Below, in pieces: positions 23,572 through 36,500 of a stretch of DNA of 64,000 nucleotides; the first letter of the stretch is position 1, and each line of letters opens with the position of its first letter. The notes under the pieces were generated by a model that saw nothing but the letters and a program-made list of their open reading frames with translations, was not told the DNA's origin and did no database searches. Position numbers and translations under genes: made by a program. Source of the DNA: Solen grandis (taxonomy: Eukaryota > Mollusca > Bivalvia > Adapedonta > Solenidae); the NCBI GenBank assembly GCA_021229015.1, contig CM037780.1, positions 64,271,354 to 64,335,353 on the forward strand, given 5' to 3'.

Positions 23572-25044
23572 AAGTTGGTCATGTGATTGTGATATTAAAT
23601 TAAATCATTGAAGTTTAAGCTAATGTGAACGACATGGATAGGCTTAACTGTAAGATATTGTTTCCTTTCTCTGATCATAGTAGATTATAAGTTTATGTGA
23701 ATGTGATCATGAAACTCCTGTGATTGGAAGGTTTCATGTGATGTGGTCAGTGTGGTTATTTTGTGAGTTTATGTGTAACTTGATCATAGTTCAATCTTAC
23801 GATTATCAGCAGTGATTGAAATTGGCACATGTCCATAAGCTTAAACTTGATACTCATTTACTTATAATCGCAGATTCATATTTTATGTATAGGCAACAGA
23901 GACTTGAAGCTTAATTATCCAAAGTTTTCATTTCATTGACATGGTTGATTGATTGATATTTAACATTGTGTCATCAATCTTTTTGATCAGTGTTTCATAC
24001 TGTTTTGAGAAGAAAAATCATCATTATAATCATAGGCAGTGATTTAAGTTGTTTTGTGTCAACATTTAAAGTTTACTACAACTGCTTTATCGTCCTTGAC
24101 AGCTTGAGGCAATAAGATCAATGGCAGAGGAAGGCTTTCAAACCTGTTTTAATTGTGTATTACACTGTGTTTGCGCTGTCAGTATAATATAGACTTTCTT
24201 GCTTATCATGAAATATTGCTATGTACAGTGAACGTCTCGACTGTGTATTGATTGCCAAGCAAGTAGAGGTTTGTGATCTCATTTCATTACATAGCGTTCC
24301 TGTATCACAGGTTGGCTTATGTTTCCCAACTTCATATCGCCACATGAACAAATTCAGCTCCTAGATTTTGTGCTGTCAAGTGAAATAGCATATTTCCTCT
24401 TCTCATTTCGCACTGTTTGTGAAAGAGGTTCATCATGAATCTATCAGCCATTTATCTTTAATGGTTGAGCAAGTTATTTGCACTAGCCCAAAGCTATTAT
24501 CTGAGTCTTATTGCTTATTTAAAATTCCCTTTGATAAGAACAGATCGAGGATTTTGCTCTCATTCAATCTGGGCCAATATGAGTTTTATAATGCCAACCA
24601 TTGCTTGCAGTGAACAGGTTTTCTGCATGGGCGCCACTTGGAATGCAAAAAATAATCTCAGATTGGGAGATTATATCGCAAATAATCATCATAATTGGTG
24701 TTACTTTTTGCAGCGTTTTTAGTGTTTTTGATTATGATTTAGTCAAAGCATATGCCTACGTCACTTGAAAGCCTCAGAAGATCTGTAAAATTAGATTGAG
24801 GATGATAAGTGGCGTTCACTGAATTGAAACGGTCTATATGATTTATGAATAGCAAGATTTCATATGAAACATTTCAGTCTAAATTAAAGATTGATAATTT
24901 TGGTTGAATTACAGATGGTAAAGCCTAATGAGACAGGGGAAAAACTATCAACTTTCTGATCATCTAGGGATAGGCAAACAAAGGAACGAGATTGCATAAA
25001 TGGAAAAAATTCCCTCAACAGACCTATTTGAGTCTTACTTGCCT

Positions 25045-25110
25045 TCCCCTTCAATTGGGTTTGAACCAACAACTTTCAGGTCCACAGTCCTGCATCCTTT
25101 ATCTGAACCA
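25045..25110 (-). mobile_element. Possible tRNA-derived SINE remnant
   Basis: On the minus strand the words gttgttggttcaaaccc (plus about 25058-25076) resemble a tRNA B box. No convincing A box or tail was found, so this is only a candidate for an old SINE fragment in intron 3. Confidence 0.25.
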
Positions 25111-25831
25111 AGTTTGTGCCCTTCTGAATCTGTTGCGCAGCCTTGTCAGAAATGTTGTAAATCAACTTGAACAACACTCATGAAGGTGTAGGTTGGTTTA
25201 TCATCTGTAAACAGATCACTGGCATTGTTCAAGTCTTCTCCAAACTTGTAAAGAAGAAACTTCAAAGGCAAAAAAGATACAGAAAATACTGTATATGCAC
25301 GGTAGTCTTGTGGTTTTTACTCAATTTTGTTAGCCTATTTCAGGTATTGATTCTTTGTGAAAGCTGAAAATGTTTTTAAATTTATTGAAAGATATGTTTC
25401 CTCAGAGAAATTTGTTCACACATATTAATGCCTGTAGCAAAAGTAAATAACATGCTTCATTAACATCTGTTGAAACAGGAAAATAGTTTGAGAAAATTCA
25501 GTTTAGCAATATTCACAACTTTGGATTTGATGTCCTAAAGGTGTGAAAACTTACTATCCAAGTGCCTCACGATTGTAATAAATTATTTTCAAGTTGACGC
25601 TGTGCAAATAAAGCAAACCTCAAGATTAAGCTAGGTATAATCAGCAATGTCAAAATCTGATGACTTGAACACAAAGAATTTCTATGTGAAATCTTCGATA
25701 CTTTTGTGGGAAAATATATTGCATGTGTGAACATGGATTAAAGTGGATTTGTGCTTGTATTTAAATTCCCGATTTTAGTTTGAATATTAAACAGAAAAAA
25801 GTTATTGATGACGCAAAGTAAAACAATTGCA

Positions 25832-25853
25832 ATGAGAGAGAGAGAGAAAGAGA
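25832..25853. repeat. (GA)n microsatellite
   Basis: A short GA dinucleotide run with one interruption, within intron 3. Confidence 0.85.
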
Positions 25854-26200
25854 ATCACCACACATTTTCCATTGGAATATCTCTTAAGACAGTAATTATT
25901 TTCTCTAACAAAACAATTTCCAGTTCAACCATAAATGATTTTGCATGCTATGTCTGTTGGAACCTCAGAATATAAGCCCATAATGCAGCTGGGTTGGCCA
26001 ACATCATTTGAATTGTAAATGGAGATGATATACACTGATGTCTCCTGTGGCTTTGGATGATTTAAATCAGTCATATTGCTTTGTTTTATGCACTTGTGTG
26101 CCAGGAAGTTTTATGCTCTCGGCTAGGATGGGTTTTCCATTTATCTGCATTTTCTATGAGAGAAAACGGCTGGATGTTTCTCCCGGAGTGGTTGATCTCA

Positions 26201-26300
26201 NNNNNNNNNNNNNNNNNNNNNNNNNNNNNNNNNNNNNNNNNNNNNNNNNNNNNNNNNNNNNNNNNNNNNNNNNNNNNNNNNNNNNNNNNNNNNNNNNNNN
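26201..26300. other. Assembly gap (100 N)
   Basis: Exactly 100 undetermined bases within intron 3. A round 100 usually marks a scaffold join of unknown length, so the true intron 3 length is uncertain. Open frames listed across it are meaningless. Confidence 0.99.
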
Positions 26301-29300
26301 TGGCTGTGTTGTTCTCACAGTAAAACCGTAAGCTGGCATCACTCTGACAAAAACACAGCAGTGTTCTTAGAAATTTTCGAAGTGATGTTTTTTTTTTGTC
26401 TTTGTTAAGTGATTCTCACATTCCAAAGTTTCAGAATGATCACATTTGTAACACTTCTGTATAATGTTCCATTCCTCATGTTACATCTAATGAAAATTAA
26501 GCCTTTTTTTCTCCGAGTATATTCCTTTGACCTTCATGCCTGTTAATGACATTAGGTCTCCAGTGCGTGCATATTTTTAAGAAACAAAAGTGTTTTTGTA
26601 TGCGAAAAAAAGGTACATAAGGTTGCTGTAATAAAACTTAGTTTAACAAGGACAAGGAAATGATAATCTATTCAAACAGCAATTTAACGAAGGAAAGATT
26701 ATAATTTATGAACAGACTGTCATAAAGCTTTTAATTGTACTCTGGTGAAGAAAACAAGAAAAACCTCATGTGCATGATTGAATTGTGGTATTGTGTTAAT
26801 AACTTATTATGCAATCCAAGTTAATGCCTTGAGAATGTCTTTAGTGACATAAATATTGTTTTGACAGCTGAAATTCTGAAAGTGTTTTCATTTTGAGTAA
26901 AGTGTTTTCATTTTGAATATGAAATCATGTCTTAATGTGATATTTGTCAGACTGTTTTTACTTCCATTTGATGACTATCATCCGTGGGTGGAGTGGCTGA
27001 TGCTGGAAAATTGTGCATGATAGATCTGTTTAAGAGAAGCAATTTTCTGGGTTATAAATGGCCATGTTAATTCCTCATAACCAACTGGTGCCCTGTAACT
27101 GCTCAAAGGCAATATGGATTTTTTGTTTGTGTAAGGTTAAAAAGCATGCAGTCAGTGTCTTTCTGTAATTTCTACTGCCCACTATATCTGTTTACGTTGA
27201 ATGGAAAGCTACATGCAATAGTTTACATCGCTCATGGCTGCCAGCAAATTTTCTTTTTCCCTATCAACTCTATAACAAGGAGTGCGCCTACTTAGCACTG
27301 TCAAAAATGAATGATAAATAGGAGTACTTGTTCATACAAGCTCCATGTGGTGGTCTCTGTCTTCTACATGGCTCATGTTGAAAACAATTGATTTGTTGTT
27401 TTGAGTATACATGCCCTTGTGGACCCCACTAGCTATTGCAGCTTTAGCATTTATCTGAAATGACAATTGTTTATTCCTTCCTCAACATTTATAAGGCTTT
27501 TGATTATTTAATTACTAACATTTTACTTCAGTTAAAAGGATGAAAACAAAAACAACAAAAAAAAAACCTGCATGATGCTCTGTCATTTCCTTTGGTGCTT
27601 TGATTTTAGTCATTTGTTTTCAGGAAATTATTACTACCAAAACTCTTTTCAGTTTTAGTTTGATTTAAGTGTAATATATTGTTTACTTACAGGTGTATTG
27701 TTTCACAAGTTTCTCATATATACCAGGAACATTTAGTTAAAAAAAGTCATTAATAGAGTCCATTAAAGCTTCGATCATAGGCACATCTTAAACTCAGCTG
27801 GTTATGAAATTTGCTGAATGATACCCCAGGGAAAACAAAAAAAATATCTTGAATACTTGTTCAGTCATTTAAACATCAAAGCAAATGTAGTAAATGTTTG
27901 AGATATGGAAATTCATGATATTTCGCAGAAATTGCTGTCGGAAGAATTACTCGAGACAAACATTGCATTGGTAGATCATCAAGGTTAAGTCTGTCAATTT
28001 ACCCAGAAATTTGCTGAATTTATTGCTCATATCACAATCTGTAATATTCTTTAATGTCTGCATAAATTATTTTCTATAATTGAAACATGCTTGATATTAA
28101 AATACTTCATAAGAATCTCTGCCATTGGGATATTTGTTTTACGACTGAGCAGCGTCTCAGAGATTGTGCATGAGTATCGCCAATAAATTTTCCCATTGCA
28201 AGTGAAATAAGCACTGTAAAGATATTCACTCAGTTTATATACCCGTGAAATAACGTTAATATGGATTTATTTGAAAGAACTATTAAAACAGACACAGTAA
28301 AGTAGAATGTTAGAGGCAAAGCTCCAGGGATCCAAAGACTTGCGTTCCATACCTTGATATCGATAAGATTGAGATCATAAAATGCAGATTATGTTTTCAT
28401 ACTCTTTGAATTATTTGTCAACTTTCCGAACGTGCAGGCAATAATAAGTTGAGCAAGTGTAGACTAAAAGCCTATTTTAACGAGAGCATGAATTATGTAT
28501 TTAAAAGCCGTAAAGGTTAGTACTTGTAAAACTGTTTGATTTACTGATCAATTTGTCCTTCTAGTGCATTTCATGTTTGTTCTTAATGGAAAAACAGGTA
28601 TGTCAAATGTATAGAGAGTGTTTTATACTTGATTTAGGCAGGTAAATAGTTGTGTTTATACCTGAATTATTTGCAACGAATATGTTCAAGAGATCATTCA
28701 TGATGAAGAATTATTCGCTTTGTGCAGTCTGATATATAATGTTGCAGATAAGAAAGATTTACCTGGTTGCTAAGTTTTGCTGGGAACCAGTTACTGGGAA
28801 AAGTTCAAACATAATTTGTATTACAAACTATTTCATAGCCTTAATATACTGTCTCAGTGAGAACTTTGAAGTATAAAAAAAATCATCCCACAAGTATCTC
28901 ACTGGCAGATCTAGTTTTATACTGGTAGCAGCCGTCAAATTATCCAGATAGCTTTGCTATTGTAAAGGTCAGTCGTTTTCTTTAGGCCTGCATCCCAGCT
29001 CTTGACTTATCAAAGCATCTGCAAGATGGGGTGGTGAGCTAATCATGGATGATAGAGGATAGTGGGTAAAATTAACAGAGGAATGCCAAGGATAATTATT
29101 GTTGGAGCTCTTCCTTCATGAAGGTAAAGCTCTTCTCCTTAGAGGTAATGAGGGAGGAAGTTGGATCTACTTCAGATTCTGCAGGTGTTTTATGGCAATA
29201 TTTGAGATCTTGGCAGGGCTTTTTTGCCAGTGTGTATATTGCAGTAATAACAGAGGTCTAGTGAAAATGAAATCCGCAGACAAAGTATTAGTAATTAAAT

Positions 29301-32149
29301 GCTTTCAAAAGTTCTATTTTAATGAAGGAAACTATATGATTATGAAACCTGTATTTTTATCTGTTTCAGGTATTAAGGGTGGGGGTTAGAAGGAGAAATG
29401 TACATCTTTCACTCATGATAGTAACTGTTACAAAATATGTAGGAAAAAAACAACACGGTTTAACAGCTTGAAGATGGGGTTAAAAAAATTGATTATATTC
29501 TGGAATTACAATGACATGCTGACTATGATTATATGATGTGTAACAAACAATTCCTGCATATAGCATTCCTTCCTGACACCTATTACCAGCGTCAGAAAAA
29601 AACAGAAATGTGTTTAGTCGATCTGAGCATGCTCGCTCTGAAGATAAGTATTTCATGTCTCCACACATTTGTGTTTCATTCTGTAGCCCATTTGAAGTTT
29701 TTTATACATAGAAATGTTACCAGGATGTGCTAAGATACCTAGCCAGAGTGGAAACAGTGGCACTTATTTTTGATTTACACAGTTTTGTATTTGACAGTAA
29801 TACAAGTTGATTTGAATGTCTGTAACATGAAAGCAGAATAATTTGATTTACATGTCTACTTCGATGTAAATGTGAAAGTATAGGTCTCTGCCTTTGCTGC
29901 CATTTTACATCACAGTATAGAACTGTTGTGGGGTAATAACATTTAGGAATACTCACGAGATAGTCATGAAATTTTTGGCGACATTTTAACACGGTTTTGG
30001 ATATGTGTAAAACACAAATTATAGCCAGAGAGATGTTCAGAGTTGCAAAACAGGGGCCTCTAAATGGGAGAAAATGTAATAATTTTAAAGTACAAACAAT
30101 TGTGCACCCTTTATGTTAGCATTTTTCTTGGCTGAAGTGATATTCCACATTGCTCAAATAGGGTCATGAAATTAATGGTACTGGTACCCTGCAGTCCTTG
30201 CATTGTTTATGTCCAGCAGCCTGAAATACATTGAAATTTTTTGCAAAAAATACTGGCAGTCAGTTTAATCACAAAAATATAATTTATGTTCACTAACCTT
30301 AATCATGATCGGTATATATGAAGGTAAGATAACTTATAGATTGATTAACATAGGACTAAATTTGAAGGTATTAACTTTCATGGCATAAAAGACAATCTTG
30401 TGAAGCCATAAATCTAGGAGAAGCCTCTTTGTTCAAAGGTGAATGGCGGCAATTTGAAGCCATACCTGGAATATCTGAATCTCTTGCAGCTTCTTCATTA
30501 AGAGCTTTCGGCAGTAAATAATATCCAGACTTCGACATGCACTGGGCTTGCTTCCTGGCAGAACTGATAGACTGGCATGCTTCATTATGATAGCAGAAGC
30601 TAATGTTAACGCTTCAGGTTTTATTGATGGATCTTGTTGGAATAGTTGAATTTTCTTATAATCTGCCTCAGTTGTCACAGAATCCCTGAAAATCTGGAAT
30701 ATCTCTGTTGACTGTAAGCTCCTGTGATATTAGAGGAAAATCCTCAAGGAAACAGAAAAATGGAGGGGGAACAGAGGAAATGTTTTCTCAAATCCTACAT
30801 GGAATTAATTACTAGGGATTATCATTATGGTTGCCTGGGTTTTTGTTCCACATAGCAAGCTGGAACTAAGCAGATGGAGGGGCAAAAAAACTGTATTTCA
30901 CATCAGTAAGCCATTCACCGTTGCCTAACGTTATTCTGTCATAAAAAACCCATGGTTGAAATATCATGAGAGCTGGTTTGACACCAGCTTACTAATCTTT
31001 ATGCTCTCAACTGGTTTCCGACAACTACATAAAACGTATGTTAGATTGTCTTTTAGAGTGAAGAAGGGAAAAGAAATGGTTGTTTCCATTAGAACGACAT
31101 TCAGGCTTCATATAGGTGCAGTAAATTTTGCAATGATTGGCACATGTAATTGCAACATGCGCTTGTTTTTGTTATTTATGAGCAAGGTCTGTGCTATGAA
31201 GTATTTATGAAGGCTTTACTGTATGCCATTAATATTGAGATCTTTTCAAGAAGCATGCATTGAAAATGGAGAGGAATAACGGGGTGTATGGAATGGTTCC
31301 CAGTAAACTGAGAGGGTGTTGAGAAGATTGTTTTTAGATAATCCGCAGGAACATTGGTACATCTGGTTTGAAAGATAGTCGTTTTCCCAGCAGAAATCTG
31401 CTAGCTCTATCTTTTTGGGCCTTTTCTTTTATATACCCTATCATCTGAAGATTCGCCCATACTACAGATATAAATTATGACCATGAAGACGAAATGTTTT
31501 CCTATCCTTTTTGTATGTGAATGCTTAAAATATATACTCAGCTGGAAGCCTTTAGATTTCTGATGTACATTTTTTTTCTACTTTATGTTTTCTTCTGTTT
31601 TTTTTTTTAAGTATGTAAAAAACAAAACAAAAAAAAACTATGCAAAAAGAAAATTCCTGTGTGCTTTTTCTGCAGGTCTGTTTTATCCTATCTGGGAGTT
31701 GGTTCTTTTTGCATTTATGTGTTGTGAGTTATTATCTCTCTTTTAAGACACTGCAAGGATTTTTATATGTGGGAGTTACAGGAAGCTTTTCTTGTTGCTC
31801 ATAATATGCTAAGATTTCTCTGGCGGGGAAATCGTCTTAAAACTTAGCCAAAATCTTTTTCAAATTATATGATCACAGAAAAAAGCATAACCACTTAAGT
31901 GTTTTTCTAATTGAAATGTTACGCCGAACATCAGCGTAACATTAGTTTACATCCAGAACTTCTCCCCCAGACTTTAACACTCGACAAAAATTCTGTCGAA
32001 ATTCACCAGAGAAGAAAACGTTTTCCTATATTTTTTGGAGAATATTAAAACGATATCTGCAAACACAAAGAATTTTTAGCTCCCAGCCTGCGGGTAAACT
32101 CAACTGTTATGTGCATGAATAGTTTTCTGCAGCAAAAATGCATTAACTT

Positions 32150-32235
32150 TAGCCCATTACTTCATATAGATTCATTTTTACGCATCAGCCCACAGAGAAG
32201 ATTCTCCTATTTGCCCATACAAAATTTATAGTAAT
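32150..32235. mobile_element. Diverged relative of the adjacent TTAA MITE
   Basis: The words gcccattacttcatatagattcatttttacgcatc resemble the end of the MITE 200 bases downstream (ccctttccctcatatagactcattttgacgcac). It is too decayed for boundaries to be set. Confidence 0.35.
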
Positions 32236-32436
32236 TCAAATTCCACACGGTCTTCGCGGTATAAAGACACCACCCTTTTAAATATCATTTGAAATTCTGT
32301 GTAAATATTCATCATGTCATGAATTTATGAGGTTATTATCACTTCTTGGGCATTAGCTTAGGACTAAATATTGTGGCATATTTATTCTCACCTCAGAAGT
32401 AGTCCTTAGAATATATAGTGTTTATCCATGATTATT

Positions 32437-32678
32437 TTAACCCTTTCCCTCATATAGACTCATTTTGACGCACTCAATAGGTACCACATAAAGCCTGATC
32501 TGCAGAAAACCACAGTTAAACCTTACCAAATTTAATTTCAAAATCCTCATTTCCAGACCACTGAGGAGCAGCGAACAGCATAAAACCTGATCAGCCTGCG
32601 AGTTACTCGCAGGCTGATCTGGTTTTATGCTGTTTGCATAGGTCTTTTCATGGTGTCCTCTATGAGGGAAAGGGTTAA
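32437..32678 (+). mobile_element. piggyBac-like MITE with TTAA flanks and central palindrome
   Basis: A body of 234 bases (32441-32674) begins CCCTTTCCCTCATA and ends TATGAGGGAAAGGG, perfect terminal inverted repeats of 14 bases, flanked on both sides by TTAA (32437-32440 and 32675-32678). TTAA target duplication and CCC-initial ends are the hallmark of piggyBac elements. The interior has a long imperfect palindrome at about 32573-32635, centred on ctgcgagttactcgcag. No transposase is encoded, so it would depend on a transposase supplied in trans. A second copy in opposite orientation is at 51579-51796. Confidence 0.85.
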
Positions 32679-33365
32679 ACAGACTGATTTTTCCTCACTT
32701 TATTGAATTGTGTTTTTACATACAAGGTCTGCAGACTGTGTAATCCAGTAAAATTGTTTAGGTCCAGATTTAAATTATTGTTGTCATAAAAAAACAAACA
32801 AAAAAAACTCAATATTAGAAGGAACAAAAAATTGACTCCATCTGCTTGCATTTAGTAAATAATTTGCAACTCATATTGTATTCCCAGATCAAATTAATGA
32901 AATTATTGTAAACCATTTAAAGTTTGTTAACACAAATGTTAATGTTTTACAGACAGCTGGCATTTTCATGTTGATAAATTTTGTTTATGCATTACAGTCT
33001 CGAGGATAAATAAAAGTGTCTTAATTCATTGGCTTTGTTAAAATTCAAGACAATTTATGTATGTTTGGGATTGATACAATCGAGCCTTTTTTGGATTCAA
33101 TTTATAATCAGTAAAAGTGTTTAATGTTTGACAAAATAAGACAATTATATGTAAATATATTTCATACTAGGCCACCAAACGCCAAGCTTAGTATTTAACC
33201 CTGAAATTTAATACCATATCAACTGATTACAGCAATTTTGATGAGGGTGTGTATTTCTTTTCTGCCCCCATATCAGTTACAGTGTCTTGATTCATTCACC
33301 CTGTTCACAAACTACATAGTATTGTTCGATGTTTACATCCACACTTTGACACATTTCTTTTTCTC

Positions 33366-33545
33366 CTGTTCTTGAATAATAGCCCTGTTATTACCAGCAC
33401 ATTCTGTCGAGCCAATTTTTCTCTGCCCCTCGGTAATTACGCTCATTTCCGCTGCTGCTAAACTTGATGAGCTATTTCTGTTATTTATTGTCCTAGGAAT
33501 GATTCTTGAAATGATAATTAATCCACAATGACGGCCAAGATTATA
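33366..33545. promoter_or_regulatory. Candidate intronic enhancer or conserved noncoding element
   Basis: A stretch of balanced, nonrepetitive sequence in AT-rich intron 3. It contains gttattaccagc, the homeodomain-type word cggtaattacgctcatttcc, gctgctgctaaacttgatgagc, and gataattaatcc. Developmental regulator genes such as this one often carry intronic enhancers. The call rests on composition and motif density only. Confidence 0.3.
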
Positions 33546-36500
33546 TTGATCTGTTGGGAAAAAGGTTGAGAACCATTGTTTTTTTTTTTTTTAATAAAAC
33601 AAATAATTTTTAATTGACACTCTGGTTATGTATTAATAATGCATTCAGATCTATCTCAGCTAATTTGTTTATAATATCTGGTAAAACTTCAACATCAAAA
33701 AACGTAACATCTCATTACCTTAATTTGGTTCTATACACTGATACCAGTTGGCTTTTGAAATCTTTTTAATGGGCAGCTGTTAACAATGATTGATTGGTTT
33801 TTTGCTAAGCAATTTTTTCTTTTGTTACTTTTTGTACTGGAGCCGTTTGTTGATGTAATGTTCAATTTTAAATGTTTCATAAATTTGCAGCTAATAAAAG
33901 GGATGTTTTTTGAGTTAGAGTTTGATCAAGGAAAACAGTTTGAGTTCAAAGCTAAAATGTTAGAGGACTGCTTTTTCATTTTTGAAGTTTTGCTATATAG
34001 CTCGAGCAGGATGGATTGTTCATCACTCCAGCACATATTATGTGGCAGATTATGAATGCTGACCAGTTGGGACAGTTTTATGTTTAAATATGTGTACTTT
34101 TAAGACTACGGATCCGAAACTCAGATGTGCTACTCTGGCTTTGTTTCAGAATACCATATGATCTTTAAATGTCATTAATCCTGATTTTTCAGTACAAATC
34201 TGATAATGTTCAGAACAATGGGTTTTAAGTGGTTTATACATGGTGAAATTTCATCCTCAGGAATTAAATGAAGCCTTCGTTCTGCCTTTATGAAAGCTTG
34301 TCATTATCCGACAACAGAATGATTATTGGGGATGATGAAAGAGGAGATACTGTCTTCATGGCTCATAGTTAAACTGCAAATTGAAATGAATCATTACATG
34401 ACAGATTGTAATGGCTTTCCATGGGTGAAGATAATAAAATTCAGCATCACTAGGAAAACATGATATTTAAATATCAAATTTACGATCTTTTTAAATATCA
34501 AAATTATACTCAATTCAAAACCTATTTTAACAGTAAGAGTTACCCAGTTTTTGATTGGTCAGACTGATTTTGAATATGCATTGTTTACCAAGGTTTTTTT
34601 TTTATACAGTAAAATTGTTCAGTATGTTATAAATGAATTTCATTTAATTGTATAATAACTGTAAATGTATGTTAATATATATTTCACTTTACATCATCAG
34701 TAAGCCAATTTATAATTAGACAAATAATTTTTGACTAATTCAATATGGATAATTTTTAACTTAAAACATTCAGTGTAGATAGCACAATATGACACCTGAT
34801 CAGCTTGCTAAATGCATTATATTATTGTCCTAGTAGTTGTAATTGAGTTGTTAAATGTTTATTCTTATGTGGAACTGCTATGACTAAATTGATCAATAAC
34901 AGCAGAGTTTTATGAGTTAATTGGTGTCTTTCAAGCCCGTATTAGTGAGTCTCAGATAACGTTTAAACTATTGATATTCAAATAACAGTCCCCCACCCAC
35001 CCCAGGTTGTTGTCATACCTTGCCTGGCTAGGAATAATATAATCATGATATGGCCTTTACAATCAATACACGTTTTATTTTTGTATTGACACTTAAGCTT
35101 TGAGCAAATATTTGCTATTGGGCAATCGTGAAGCGAAAAACAAACTGTTATAGCAAGTATTGGGACCTGCTAGTGGATGTATTGGCAGTGAATAATGTAA
35201 CAGTTTGTTTAGTATTTAATCATGTAGTGGTCAATAGTGTTTAATTGTGTCTTTCATTAGCATGACATGTTGTTTATGCCTTGTGCTATTTTCACACAGC
35301 ATGAGACCATACTGGAAGTCCAGTATCAGACGGAAACAAATTTCAGTTTTGACAATGTGTTAAATTACAGGTTTTATCATGTATACCAAGTAGAATAATG
35401 CTCTGTTTAAGCTTGTGAATACTTGCTGACTGATCTTGTTTATACCGGTTGCATAGATCCATCTTTTGATTTTCAGAAAGAAACAATTGAGAGAGCAAGT
35501 GAAAAACTTAATGAGAATCTTTATTCTAATATACAAAGAAATACAAATATATGAAGTTTCAGGCTTTAATAGTTACCGTGGGCCCCCTGTATGATAATTC
35601 AAGTACAAATGAATATACCTTGTTACATAACATTAGTTTCCTTTTCAAATCATTGAAACCTGTATTGAATGGAGAAAACATGGAAACAAAACATCTGAAG
35701 AGAAAGCTAATTTCACTGAATACGCAGCAGCGTCTATTTCAGAATGCTATAGCTTCCTGGTGAAATGATCAGCATGCTGTCTTGGCGCTTTGTAATGATT
35801 AATGTAATTGTTGCCACTCTGAATTTCATTACGGCTTCAGTGATGATTTAATTTTCCCTGGATCTGACAGACAGCCGACTTAAGTGAGAAGTTTTGTGTA
35901 ATTATCTTTGTCAAGCGGAGTAAAGCCGTGTAGACACAAGATGTGAAGCTGTTCTGTATGGGGCGATGCAGGCAGGGTTTGGGTTTTTATTTTTGCTCCG
36001 TGGGTGGCGACGCAGCGACAGGAGGGTGGGGGTGTTTTTTATCATTGGTTGAGTTTCAGTGTCGGCTCTGGTAACTGGAGTGCATAAAGAGTTGCTGCCG
36101 CAGACTTGTATTTTTGCAACCATCAGTTGCTAAGATATAGACGAGATTTATGCTGTTAATTATATTTTAATTGGTCAATTAACGATAATGTTACTGTGAA
36201 ACAGCATATAAAACCTTGCTGTATACAGTATATAGGCTGATAAGGTTCTATTTGTGTTGGGAAAGGTTTGTTTTTGGTGTTGGAATACATTATTACATGG
36301 CCTAGTATTTAGGATTATTTAAGATTATTTGGAATATAAAAGAAAAAAAGACTATGAAGAAAAGAACACACACACACTCAGTTGCAACTGAATTCCTCAG
36401 CTTTGAAATTTGACATTTTTTTCCCCCTTAATTAACTCTTAAATAACACATCATGCAAAGTTACGCTATCATTTAAATTAAAAAAAATTAAGAATAAAAG

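Noticed and set aside
26038..26342. Frames crossing 26201-26300
   Set aside because: They read through 100 undetermined bases and cannot be assessed.
30433..30678. An 81-codon minus-strand frame in intron 3
   Set aside because: No domain, no clear splice sites, and length within chance for this much intronic DNA.
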